Positions 33,747-44,933 of a DNA stretch of 64,000 bases are shown here, piece by piece. A program made the position numbers and the translations under genes. The notes below the pieces were generated by a model that worked only from the letters and a program-made list of their open reading frames with translations, was not told where the DNA came from and did no database searches. The DNA comes from Usnea hakonensis (taxonomy: Eukaryota; Ascomycota; Lecanoromycetes; Lecanorales; Parmeliaceae), in contig BLJB01000055.1 of the NCBI GenBank assembly GCA_013423325.1, positions 124,001 through 188,000 of the forward strand, read 5' to 3'. The first letter of the stretch is position 1, and every line of letters starts with the position of its first letter.

Positions 33747-34373
33747 TCACATCCCCAGACTCCTCTTCACCCCATCCCTAACCTTCTTCTCAAACTCACC
33801 CCTCCTCTCCCTCCACATCTTCGCCGCCTCAATGTTCGCCGGACTCTCATCATTTGGCTCCGCCAACATGCTCATCACGCTAATCAATATCTTCTCAACG
33901 CTCTGTATCGGACTCCATCGCTCCGACGCTTTTTCGTAGTGATGCGGATCGTCGCCCGGGGCATGCAGGATGGAAATGCAGACGAGGCCGGAGGGGTAGA
34001 CTGTTCGGAATTATCTACATTAGCAAACCGCAACAATGATGAGAGGCTCGAATGTTAAATCTCGTCGCCCGTATTACACCCCCCCCCAGGACAAACACAA
34101 CCCGCGAACCCCCAACCCAAACCTACCATTCGGATGCCACACTTCGCCCAAAAACCGCATAGTCGGCGGATTCAACGGATAATCCCTCGGGAACTTGAGC
34201 TCGGCGGGGAAGACGCCGCCTTCAAAGGGGGTGCCGTCGGGTCCTTGGATCAGGGCTTCCCAGAGGAAGATGTCGTCTTCGGAGACGGGGCCGGCGGTGA
34301 TGCCGTCGGGGGGGGAGGAGGTGAGGAGTTTGTATTCGTGGAAGAGGCGGCGGGAGGCGATTGTGGATGCCAT
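33747..34373 (-). CDS. UBC7: Ubiquitin-conjugating enzyme Ubc7 (UBE2G2 type, ERAD)
   Basis: Exons 34373-34127 and 34000-33747 give 166 aa, the family length. The fold is complete: MASTIASRRLFHEYKLL, GPDGTPFEGGVF, FPRDYPLNPPTMRF, the HPN motif in EVWHPNG, then across the splice VYPSGLVCISIL with catalytic Cys90. The acidic-loop insertion APGDDPHHYEKASERW identifies the Ubc7/Ubc15 class. The C-terminus has EPNDESPANIEAAKMWRE. Ubc7 works with Cue1 and the ligases Hrd1/Doa10 in ER-associated degradation. The frame is open upstream of the ATG, but that part is unconserved. Confidence 0.94.
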
Positions 34374-34693
34374 GGTCGTGTTTGCATGGGAGGGGGGAAG
34401 GGAAGAAGAGAAGTTAGATTTTTGGGAGGGGAGGTTAAGGCGGAGTTGAGGTTGGAAGGAGCCTCGGCGTTTTTCTTGCATAAGTGTACGATCTTAGGTA
34501 CTTTATATAAAGTAGTACCTTATATAGTAGTGTTGATTTGAATTATTGGGGTGAGAAGAACCGAAATCTTCATTACTCGTACATCATCATACATACCCAG
34601 ACCCCTCAAGTGTCTTTGGGAGGCACTTTATTCCAACCCAGCTTCCCCAACGCCGTCGCTAAATGTAACAACCTCATGGCTAGCTGCTTCGCT
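34374..34693. other. Spacer between UBC7 start and AIM25 stop
   Basis: About 320 bases on the minus-strand path AIM25 to UBC7; presumed AIM25 3' region and UBC7 promoter. It contains the AAAGTA/TACCTTA-type motif near 34497-34530, including CTTTATATAAAG. Confidence 0.45.
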
Positions 34694-36393
34694 TCAAAAC
34701 CAATCAAGAAATCCTCCCCCACCACCGCCTTCTCCTCCCCCATCGCCGCCATCTCCTCCGCCGTCTCCCCCACCTCCACCGCGACCACCCCAAGGATCAT
34801 CATTGTTTCCCCAGACATCCTCACCCTGTCCAACATTCCCAGGCTGTTGCTGTTGATCCTGGCCATACCAGGGTTGATTGGAGTCCTGTTGGCCAGACTG
34901 AGGAGAGGCGTTGTCCCCACCTCCAGTACTAACACCTGCACTACCTTCGCTTCCTTCCAACGCGCCTGCACCGGCCTCTGCTTCGGCACCTTCTGCAGCA
35001 GCTCCTCCACCACCCATGCCTGGGAACCAGAGAGGCATAAAGCCCATACCTCCAGACCCACTTTTTCGGCTGAAGTAATCGAAATCAACACTTACAGCCG
35101 TTGCAAGCATGACGGCCCGCTGGTCAAGCGTCATTCCTGAGTCATTCGGATCTTGGAACCCTACAGACTGCTGGCCAGTCTGTGAGATGAGGTGCGTCGG
35201 CTCCTGTGCTAAACCTACAGAATCCATCCGCAAAGCGTAGACTCCTGTATCAGTAAAAATTTCGCGACCAAAGCCGGCGAAATTGCGGTTCACAGAACCA
35301 ATAAGACCGCCCTCGTTTGAGAGAAGAGAGAAATCCCATGAAAGAAAGGGCTCATCGACGTAGGCGAATTGATCGAATTGGCCCTTTTTGTTGTATGGTG
35401 TCAAGCTCAATTGCTGTGTGTTTGAGGGTGGCTCATTTGCCGGTGAGTATTGAAGAGCGCTTGTTGTTGCACCAGAGTCCTGTGTTTGACGGTGCACGAA
35501 AAGATTGTACTTCCGCCGAAGCGGCGCCCACTGTTGCTGCGCTTCTCCTATAGTACGCATATCTTCTAAGTCGAGCCGCGAGACCTGCGCCGTGTCGGGG
35601 TTCACTTCTGCGGTAAGGGAGCCGGGATCGATCTTTGCTATTGTCGTCGATGATGATGGAGGTCTGTTTGACTCTTCCACAGGATCATAAATCCCGATTC
35701 GACTCGATATCCACGAAAATGGCCTGTGGAACTGGGTCTTGGTCAGCTATCACTTTCTTCTTCCCAGCTCCTCCGACATACTCTCAAGACCTCCTTCCCA
35801 TGCCTGTCAAACACGTGGGTCGTGAAACTCCTATGCGTACTGAACATTTGCCTTGCCATCATGCTTCCCATGCCTAAATCTTTCTCCGCCATGTAACCAA
35901 TGTGGCCGCCCTTTGGGTCCATAATGACGTATTTGTTCGCCTGCTCAAACCCAAGCATTACATTCATGAGTTCTAGCTGCCTGGTTACTACTATGGCGGA
36001 ATTCGAAAGTATGCTCGTAGCCGGATGTCTCTCGTTGAGAACGCCATCTGGATCTTCGGGTATGTGGACTGGAGAGAGAAGGTTGTTGGCTTGGGAGTCT
36101 TGGTCTCTTAATGCATTGGAAACCGTGTCGACGGCCGACTGCTTTGGTTCTTGATGGTCCGGTGAACTCTCTTGAGCTTTCGATGCTTCTTCATTTCGCT
36201 GCTTTGGCACCTGTTGGGGGAGTCTTGAGCTCTGGGGCCGTTTTGATATTGGCTTTGGCGGCGGGGGACGGTGAACAGTACCTCGAGGACCTGGCGGTAA
36301 GGCTCGATTTCGTGGCTTTGATGTCGCGAAACCAGCTCGCAGAAGTAAGCCAGATGGCCGTAGCACTCGTGGTTGTAAAATTGGGAGTAGCAT
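34694..36393 (-). CDS. AIM25: Mitochondrial phospholipid-scramblase-family protein Aim25
   Basis: Exons 36393-35782 and 35731-34694 give 549 aa. The donor GTATGT and acceptor CCCAG restore EVLRFHRPFSWISSRIGIYDP, the scramblase-family core. The N-terminus (MLLPILQPRVLRPSGLLLRA) is a mitochondrial presequence. Further family blocks are QLELMNVMLGFEQANKYVI, RQMFSTHRSFTTHVFD, RNFAGFGREIFTDTGVY and ATAVSVDFDYFSRKS. The last 90 residues are Gly/Asp/Gln-rich low complexity. Fungal Aim25 is mitochondrial and affects mitochondrial inheritance; its lipid-moving activity is inferred from family. A GTAAGT...CAG lookalike within VSVDFDYF is coding, as its 27-base span is too short for an intron. Confidence 0.86.
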
Positions 36394-37100
36394 TCTGTAG
36401 GACGATCATGGCTAGAAGAAGTTCAAAGACGGTCAATTTACAACATAGATGAAAACTGAAGGCTTGGCATCAATCTTTGTAAAAGCACCTTGAATTCGCA
36501 ACTTCAAACCAATATAAAGCCTATGATCATTCTAAGATAGAGTATAAACGCTCTTGATTTTCTATCTTTCTATCTTTCAAACTTAGAGCAAGTCTTTCAC
36601 AAGCCCGAGGGTTGAGCACGGTAGACCCTTTACCCTCCTAGTCTAGACAACTCGAGAGTATGATTCTCCAATCCCCAAGGCACCTTTTCATGATAATGCT
36701 AATCTAACCAGTTGAAACTCGTAGTTCATCTGTAGCCCTGATATGAAACGCCTGAAATCGTGGAGAAATCGATCAACATGCGCGATTAACGACAGGCGAT
36801 TTCCTCTCGACACCTCATAGCACATCGACAGAATGACGGTATACGATCCACCTGTACATCATCCCAATAAAAGTCGTACGAGTGGGCATTAAATGCTGAG
36901 GCTTCTGCTGTAATTGAAGCAGAGAAGAGAAAGATTTGCAGCGGAATTATTTAAGAACCCTAGTGCTTGGAAATCGGGAGCCGTGATTGGTCAAGTCAGC
37001 CGAGCCTCCCGCCCGCTTCCTTTGGCCGTTCTCGTGAATAGCATCATCACGGAGCCTACTCGTACATACTACAATCTGCTTATTTAAAGAACAGATCAAT
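36394..37100. other. Divergent spacer, AIM25 to SDH3
   Basis: About 700 bases upstream of two nuclear genes for mitochondrial proteins. AT-rich with TCTTTCTATCT repeats near 36562-36580. No coding region recognised. Confidence 0.45.
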
Positions 37101-37909
37101 ATGTTAGCACAAAGAATCTCTCAGCATTCTACCCGGCGGCGTAAGTTGACTCGTTCTATTCGGGTAGAACTAATTGAAATGTGTCAATGGCTAACAAACT
37201 CTCAGTCCTCGCCCAACCACCCACCCTCTCCAGACTCTCGCCGCCAGCAGCCATTGCAACAAGTAAACTGCGACCTCAAGCCCGGTATGTCTTGACAAAT
37301 ACGCTCCTGCACTTCTCCGAGTCTCCCTGCGCCCTTCAATGTCGGCAAAACATCTCCGATGCAACTAACACACTTACTTCCAGGCATGTCGCCTTCCAAC
37401 CCTCGGCCACGGAACCCCACGCACAAACGCAACCCGCAAAGCCTTCCGAAGCATACGCCATCCTCGCTGCCCAACGCCTGAACCGCCCCATCGCCCCCCA
37501 TCTGTCAATCTACCGACCCCAAATGACCTGGTATGCATCCGCCCTCAACCGCATAACCGGTTGTACCCTTTCCGGAGGTCTCTACATCTTCGGTGCCGCA
37601 TATCTAGTCTCCCCGCTGCTAGGATGGCATCTTGAGTCTGCCGCTATGGCGGAGTGGTTTGGGAGCTTCGGTGCTGTGACAAAGGGGGTCTTGAAATTTG
37701 GGATATCGTGGCCGTTTACGTTTCACTGTTGGAATGGGATTAGACACTTGGTCTGGGATACGGGAAGGGAATTTGGTAATAGGCAGGTGCAGGTTACAGG
37801 GTGGATTGTGGTGGCGTTGTCGGTCGTGAGTAGTACGGTGTTGGCTCTTGTGGGTACAGGAAATGCCAAGAGCAAAGAAGTTGGAGCGGGTGAGAGCTGG
37901 AAGGGTTAA
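37101..37909 (+). CDS. SDH3: Succinate dehydrogenase cytochrome b560 subunit
   Basis: Exons 37101-37140, 37206-37284 and 37384-37909 give 214 aa. The first two exons encode an Arg-rich presequence (MLAQRISQHSTRR, LSRLSPPAAIATSK). The SDHC signature is RPIAPHLSIYRPQMTWYASA with SALNRITGCTLSGGLYI; three membrane helices follow, with the heme-b ligand His in NGIRHLVWDTG. The protein anchors complex II in the inner membrane and helps form the ubiquinone site. Introns are 65 and 99 bases with GTAAGT and GTATGT donors. Confidence 0.94.
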
Positions 37910-39292
37910 GAAGGGTCGGGATTGGAGGGTCTAAGACGGTGCTCAATTCTTGTACAGAGCTTTCACCAATCACGATTTTTCACCAGGTTCACCATGTCAT
38001 CGACATGGCTGAATATCGTACCAGTGACTATGATTCATTTCCTGCATCATTTATCTGCCGTTACCCCCCAGCACAGTCGCCATCATTACCGTCTCAAAAA
38101 GTCCATCGAAATATCTTTGAAACTCCACAATCTCCGGAAGCTAGGATGCATCATGTTTGTCGGAAGAAGGCTAAGCGAGGTTGGCCGCTAGCATGAACAT
38201 TAACCTTACAATTATATGAGCAAACGGTTTTGTGCGCTTCCGCACATAACATAGCCTTCACTTACCCTCACTTTTGCCGATTGCAATCTAAAAAAAAATT
38301 CCCCGAAACTCTCGCGCTTCCCGCTCCGGCAAGAGACCCCTCGCCGTCACCATAACGATTCTTGAGGGAAAAAAGATGCGTTTCAGGCCTCCCGATAACA
38401 GTGACGGGAAAATGGCAGATCTGCTGCGTTCTGGAGCAAGATCTACCCGTTGCAGCTTTGGTGTTACTGGCTCGGTCCGTCGGCCAAATGATCTGTGCGG
38501 AGATGCCATTCGCGTTTGGTAAGAGGAGTGGTTGAAGAATCGAAGGCTCGTTTCTCGCAGTTGGCTGGGCTGGGCGGAGGTGGAGGTGGCGCGGGTGGTG
38601 CTTCAGGACGGTCGTTCCACCAGGACATGATTCTGTCAGATTGGGATGCGCGGTCGGAAGATGGGGTATAGTGATGATTTGTTCGTCGGTTCTAGGAAAG
38701 AGAGCAGAGGCGAGGGATTTGGTCTGCACTGCGAATGAGATTGAGAATAAGATTGAGATGGTGGAATGGTTCTCTGGGGTTGGTGGAATATATACACTTT
38801 TTGACGACGTTGCCGCCAGTGATACGAAAACGATGGGACTGATGCCCAACATTTGATGGCCGTGAGCATTCTCTGGACTGGGTCACCAACACGGGCCATT
38901 GCCATTTCCAACGGACATAGCTCTCTTTTAAGAACGGCAAGGATATGTCGTTCGTCGCTGAATAGGACGACAGCATGAGAAACTGTGGAAACAATGGAAG
39001 CGGTTGGGTGCGTACATATCGATGCCCAACATTCGTATACGAAGACTCCGCTCTATGCTGTCTATCAAGACATTGCCAAAAAAAAATTCTATCGCACACC
39101 ACCCAGATGCTGTGATGGAAGAGCCTCACGTAATAATGGTCCCAACCAGAGATCATTTTATCGCGCTCGTCAGCCCAAGAGAACAATGTTGAGCTTCAAG
39201 TAATGCGCAGCAAATCGCACACAGGCACGACAAGGGTGTTCGGGGAAGAGCCTGTCCTCTCGATACACTTCATCAAATGCCATCAACAAATC
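37910..39292. other. Spacer with only weak coding signals
   Basis: About 1.4 kb after SDH3. Minus-strand frames occur at 38268-38852 and, in another frame, an ATG at 38629 begins MSWWNDRPEAPPAPP, a Pro-rich run. None has a domain, and overlapping open frames in this GC-rich part suggest chance. A gene is possible but not supported. Confidence 0.35.
38268..38852 (-). CDS. Doubtful ORF, 194 aa, no recognised family
   Basis: ATG at 38852 opens a frame with a hydrophobic start (MLGISPIVFVSLAATSS) that could be a signal peptide, but the rest is Pro/Thr/Ser-rich with no domain. Two other frames are also open across the same DNA, so composition rather than coding may explain it. Listed so that it can be tested. 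Confidence 0.18.
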   Translation of the reverse strand: MLGISPIVFVSLAATSSKSVYIPPTPENHSTISILFSISFAVQTKSLASALFPRTDEQIITIPHLPTAHPNLTESCPGGTTVLKHHPRHLHLRPAQPTARNEPSILQPLLLPNANGISAQIIWPTDRASNTKAATGRSCSRTQQICHFPVTVIGRPETHLFSLKNRYGDGEGSLAGAGSARVSGNFFLDCNRQK

Positions 39293-39755
39293 CTAATCAT
39301 CGTCTGACAAATCGTACACGACGGGCTGCGTCAGTGTCCCTTTCATTTGATTCAGCATTTCACCAACATTCTCTAGCTTCACGCAGATGTTACTCACCAT
39401 GCACAGACGATGAGAGCTTCTTCGAAGTCATCAGTGTCTTTGAGAATGTAAAAGAGGTTCTTGATTGGCCATTTTGGGCCGAGCGGGGAGGCGTAGAGGG
39501 GGGCGTTGGGCTAACAGACATTCCCGTTGGCGAATGATCCGGTAAGCGCTCTTCCGGCGGCAGATTCGGCGTCGATGGGGGATTCGCGGGGAAACGGCGG
39601 CAAGTGGCGTTTTCATCAGGTTGGGCTACGCGATTGGCCTTGAACACGTGCAGGTGGTGTTCATCTCTAGAGATGTCAGGAGGTGCCTCCGGCGGTGTGG
39701 CTGGTCGATCATAGGGAGAAGTGTACGAGAATGTGGTCTTTGCCTTATTCATCAT
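39293..39755 (-). CDS. Small Pro-rich hypothetical protein, 122 aa
   Basis: Exon 1 is 39755-39398; a GTGAGT donor, CACTGACG branch and CAG acceptor join it to an 11-base terminal exon, 39303-39293, so the protein ends VHDDD. It begins MMNKAKTTFSYTSPYDRPAT and is rich in Pro, Ser and Arg (PPEAPPDISRDEHHLHVF, NPPSTPNLPPEERLPDHS), with no membrane segment or known domain; it is probably disordered. The good splice signals and acidic end argue for a real gene. Confidence 0.42.
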
Positions 39756-41467
39756 GTGGTACGAGGCGGAAGATAGGGGTGTGGAAGTAACGTGGAAGTA
39801 ACGGGTGGATGACTGAGTTGATTATATACGGGAACTCCAATTGGCTTTGCTATGTGGTACGATTTGAGAGGCCCCTAAAGATAGGCAGTGAAGAGCCCGA
39901 GGAGACCTATTTCAGATCACAATATAGGAACCTTGGAGAGGCGACCAGTCGCCGATTGTGAGACAACTTGGCGTGTTGGAGTCCTGCGAAGGCCATGTGC
40001 TGGTCGTGCAGCCGGGGCCAGCCCGGTTCCTAGAAATGGAGCTGTCGTTCCTGAACTGGAATCTTGGGCATCAGGCAGTGTCAAAGAGGGGGCTGCTTTC
40101 CAATGGGACTTGATCGGTACAGCTCTTATCCGATGGCAATCTTGATGCGCTGTATAGCTTTCCAGTTCCTTTCATAAGGAACACTTTGCGCGCTTGGGTC
40201 AACGTTGTTTCGTGGACATCTTCGGGCTTATGCACCTATGCGTGTTGCTGCCCAACGTGGATGGGGGCGGGAAGCGACTTTGCAATTTCTCTTTGTGGCT
40301 GAATTTTGGGGGTTTCAGAAGGCAAGGATCAGGACGGACTCATGGTCCTGATTTCGAAAGGTGTGGTCCGTTGCAGATAATGTGGAGTAATTTGGAGTCA
40401 CGTGACTCACAAATGTCAATTCTTGGTCATGAGATTGGCGGATCCGGGAACCTGACGGCCAATAATTTCGCTCAATAAGCGATATCACTGATCACCTTTG
40501 AATGGGTTTCGCAATTCTAGGGAACCAAGGCTCCCCATAAGGATGAAACGTTCAGCGAACCAGAGGGGGAGGCATGACCAATCAGAGTCGCTATCGAGTT
40601 GCCCTAATTCGTCCAACAAGTGCGATCCAGATGAAGTCTCTGACAAAGATATGAACTTACCGAGCCCGGATACGTGGAACCTGTCATGCTACCAGGGCAG
40701 GTCCCTGGTAGCCTGAGCCAGCCCCTCGGAAATACCCATTTAACGGATTAGAAGGATAACAATGGCCTAATGGAAAAGTTTGATAAATTATGGCGCGGGA
40801 TACCTTTGTGATAGTAGACGGCCTGTAGTAAACAGTGTGAATGTCCTAGGCACAGTTTCGGCAAACACATTTACAAGCTAGCCCTTTTAGGACCGCCAAT
40901 CCCGAGCCCCGAATGAGTTTTTGACTTCTATTGGTGCTACCTTCAGCTCACGTTTTCATATGCTTCGACATACCTGTTTTATCGTCTTGCTTCAAGCTTG
41001 GCGAACATCGAGAAATAGGAAGGGATCTCGATTCGGGTAAAGTCACAGTTCTTCATGGTTGGCCCGATCAAGACGTGAATTCCCACTGGCCATCGTCAGC
41101 GCAGTTTATAAGACGTGTATGGTCCCGTTCCGAGCCTCTTATCCAGGGAATTAAGCTAGGAAAATCCGGCCGGAGAAGTCCTCTCAATGGAAGAACTTTG
41201 CCCAATGTCAGGCATGACACGGAGTAAAGAAGGAACGTAAACAACCAATACGGGACCGCCACGCCCCCTCCATGTAAGCTAGAAATGACGTCTTCCGGAC
41301 GAGGTCCCCATGTCTTGAACGAGTGTAAATATTCAAAAAGGACTACCCACTTTTTCCTTGCTTCGAGAACGTGATTTCTGCTGCAGCCTCGCGAGACCGA
41401 CATTCAGACTAAGCACATATCGAAGCTCGATCTGCAGCGTCGCTGATACAGATTCTGCGGAGATACG
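39756..41467. other. Intergenic, no gene recognised
   Basis: About 1.7 kb. Short frames (39888-40145, 40194-40478, 40931-41227) lack domains and family-like composition. GGATCCGG and CACGTG-like words occur, but none was assigned a role. Confidence 0.4.
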
Positions 41468-41827
41468 ATGTGCGAATGGACGCGGGTGATATATCTGTGC
41501 GGGCATACCCGCGAGTATTACAGTTACGAATGCAGCGTCTACCTGTCTGGACGCACAGGGTGTGCTCTGACACGCCACGAGTTAGTCAATGAATGCATCT
41601 TCCAGTGTTTATGGGCTCGCACTGATCACTATAACAGTAGGACTGCGTACGAGAATTGCAGTACGTCCCGGAGTCTTGGACTTTTCATCCTGTGGCCCCT
41701 TGGGCTCGCTGAATATTTGTTAACACCCGCAACCCTAGGCCCTTGCAGGGAAGAGGAGGCAAGGCGCAAAAGAGCCGCACAAATTAGGCGAGAGGTCGAA
41801 GCCGACAGAGCGAAGGGTTGTAGATGA
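41468..41827 (+). CDS. Small Cys/His protein, 119 aa, unknown function
   Basis: ATG at 41468 opens MCEWTRVIYLCGHTREYYSY, followed by spaced cysteines (YECSVY, GCALT, NECIFQCLWAR) and a basic C-terminal helix (EEEARRKRAAQIRREVEADR). The CGH plus downstream Cys spacing resembles small zinc-finger-like proteins common in filamentous fungi, but I cannot name the family. It sits alone in a gene-poor stretch. Confidence 0.45.
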   Translation: MCEWTRVIYLCGHTREYYSYECSVYLSGRTGCALTRHELVNECIFQCLWARTDHYNSRTAYENCSTSRSLGLFILWPLGLAEYLLTPATLGPCREEEARRKRAAQIRREVEADRAKGCR

Positions 41828-44800
41828 CACTGGAGTGAACAATACCGGGAATGAGAAAGCTTTCGCCAGCCGAGCTTGGGAACGATAGATGGTGGCGAAA
41901 GACAATGCAATCTTCAGCCGGGATCGACTGACGCTTTAGAATAATGCAACAAGTGCATATGGGAATTGCATTTCTGCATGGATCGTTGGTACACTCCCAC
42001 AGACTCGGTATCTGTAGTCCTTTCTTGGCCATCTGCGTTGACATTGATGCTGTCGCAAACCCCATCATACCCGGTCCACTGGTTCCATCTCGTGGCATGC
42101 AGCACTGGTGCACAACGAGCGCCGGAGTATCATCCACGTCTAGACCTACTGTATATTTGGAGAGGGTTGGTCGTTGGATTTGTGTTACCCCAAAATTTAA
42201 CACTAGGCCTGATCCGCCACTAGGGGTCGATCTTAGATCTTAAGGTGGTAAGGTAGGTAGGTACTTACACTAAAGTACTTTACTTTAGTCAACTAAGGCA
42301 GTCTTCTCCCATCTATCATATCAAGAGCATTTGGAAGTGATCTCTTAAAAACCTACTCGTGCGCTACTTCTTTCCAACCGTCCGCTTCCAAATGCACCAA
42401 CGCCGCGCATGGAATTTCTTGGATTGGAAGGTGTACATCGATGATGTCGAGAGCGGCGGACGCCGGTAGTTGCTTAAGATCTCGCTACTGCAAGCCTCCT
42501 GCACGTAATAGAGGCAGCGAGACTCCGTCTTAGATCCTCTCACAATTCATGGATGGTCGGCTGATTTGCAATTATTTGGTCTATTTTTTTACCGAGCACG
42601 GTCCATTCATGAATCGATCAAGCCCGCATATTGACTAGAGCAGGTCAGCCTGAAGGGCGTTTAATTCAGCAAGAATTCTCGCAATTGGCGACCCTTTCTT
42701 GGTAATACTCCCGTATTTGCATTCAGGAGATCGTTTCTTGCCCTTAGATTAGCCGCAGCCGCACATCTCTCAAGGCATTCACCCCTCCCCAACGTCTTTG
42801 CAAGCTTGGGAAAGTCGAAGCGAGTGAGCCATGGCTGAAGACTGACCTCGGCCTTGGAAGGTATAGGGTGACAACGTCGTGTACTTGCCGGCCGAAGTCA
42901 GTTTTGGTCTGCGAGATTGCCGGTCACGAAATGCGTTATCATAGCGCGCACCAATTCTGAGTCGCAACCTGTGATATGATTTAGCTTTTCAAGGCGCTAT
43001 TGGGGGCTTTCTTATTATTTATTTTGCTACTGTACAGAATCCTCTAGTGCACTAGTTGCACCTCTCAGGCATACCCGTACGACCTTGGCATCTGGTTGAA
43101 GATGCAGGCAGAAGGAGATCATCCCGTCAAGAGAATGTTCCCAGAAAACTTCGTCAGCTGAATGTAAAGACAGTGTCGCAAGGATTGGCCCGTGTCTACT
43201 ATGGACAAAACAGTCTCCCAGGTCCGGTCGGAGGGTTCCAAATCATGCAGTCGCAGATGGCAGTTCTGACATCTATACCTAGCCGATTTGAAAGCACGGT
43301 TGAAACGGCTCGTATGTCTTTACGCCGAATTTTTCGGATCGCCTGGCACCATACCGTGGCAATTGTCTTTGAACAGATGTTGGGAGAGACTGCTAGCTTC
43401 GAGCTATATGTCGGCTGATACTTGGGTAAATCTTCCGGAAGAACGGAACTGCTTCAAGGTCAACAAGCATTCTGTATCGCTTCCCCCCCTTCCCGGGCGT
43501 CGGATCAAGGTGATCCCAAAAGATGCGCAGAGTGTCAGTGTAAGCCGACAGCAGAGCCCAGCCAACAGAGTCCTGAAGAAGTTCCACATTGTTGAAGCAA
43601 GCCAACTCAAGCCAAAAATATCCTTCTATCTGATGGCAGGGAAAGAAATAGTGTGTCCAAACACTACCAAGATATCCGACTACCAGCACTCCCCACGGCT
43701 TTCGGAAGCATTTTGCAACGTGCTACGCAAGATAGGCAGCGAGCAATTACGAATAGCTCGAACAGCTCCTGGAAGGACTTTGTGCGAGTTTCTATTCTTT
43801 GGTTTCAGTACGCGTAGGATACACATGTTCGATGCTGATCAATGGCAGTGAAAATAGACATTTATTGCGCTGGAACAGGGTTTACCGACCTCCTACAATT
43901 CCACTCATAAGGGAAAAGGGTTCCTGCTGTGACCTTGTTTCACCGTACTCTATCCCTTGCCCACCTTTGTCTTGTGGAACCTCTTCTTGAGCCACTGTTT
44001 ATGCTGGTGGTAAGACTGCGAAATGTGGGCCCAAGACTCTCACTACTCGGCGGAAATGGACGGAGTTCAGAGTTCAGTTTTCCTGCTGAGAAGTTGATGC
44101 GTCCACAGGGCCAAAGCCACGCAAGCTTCTCCCCCAGCCACTGACTACGGCCTGGATACTCTCCCAGCAACTTCAAACCCGACAGATGGTCCGCCAAGCT
44201 GCCCACTTCTCATCCGCTCTTGAAGACAAGCCGACATTCGATCAGAATTCCATTTTCGGCCTTAGGATACTGTCAAAGTCTGTATCGTGACATTGCACAA
44301 GCGATAACAGCACGCCTTACTGCACGGGACTCAAAGCTAAAACAGGGGTGTCAAGAGCACCACCAGTGCCCTTCGAACGAGATCTACGCTTACGAAGACG
44401 CTGATCCACATCGACGGATTGCGATAGCTGTGTGATACAAATCATGCTTCATTTCATAATTAGGCTTTCTGTGAAGGAGAGGACTCATCCAGTCAAGGCT
44501 AATGAGCTTCCGGGGGCTTTTTCTTCATATTTTTGTGCAATCAAGTACAATCCGTGTTTGATAGAGACGCACGAGGTCCGTCGAGCACATACGAGCGAAG
44601 ATAGATACCAAGAGAGCAAACCTTAACACTGAGCACGTTGAGCCCCCAGCCTGAATTCGATGGTGCAGATGAGTAGGAAGAGACTCCTTGAGACAGCATG
44701 TCACCAACAGGATATTGCTTGCTTTTTTGATGCTAAATACGATATAACTTGTTGGATTACTGTTGGGTAGATTTTTGCCCTAGCACGCCACCCTCCAATT

Positions 44801-44933
44801 CACATGTGCTACCCGGCAATGATCTGACGTAGAATGAAAGTCCATGCTTGATAATCTCGATCTAACGTGATTGCCAGTAAAATCTGAACCCAGCCATGAT
44901 CACGACACATACAAGTCATACCAAGCAAGAGGA
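41828..44933. other. Gene-poor stretch, about 3.1 kb
   Basis: No gene can be supported. Frames at 41784-42203 (GTG start, minus) and 43288-43851 (TTG start, plus) lack domains. The TACC/AAAGTAC motif family is dense at 42241-42296. Decayed genes cannot be excluded. Confidence 0.4.

Noticed and set aside
35040..35095. Apparent GTAAGT...CAG intron inside AIM25
   Set aside because: Only about 27 bases, and it would delete the conserved VSVDFDYF block.
34538..35140. Ser/Thr/Pro-rich frame antisense to AIM25
   Set aside because: Produced by the reverse strand of the Gly/Asp repeat region.
41784..42203. 139-codon minus-strand frame
   Set aside because: GTG start, no family features, overlaps the better-supported Cys/His gene.
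43288..43851. 187-codon plus-strand frame
   Set aside because: Starts at TTG, no ATG until residue 41, no recognised domain or splice partner.
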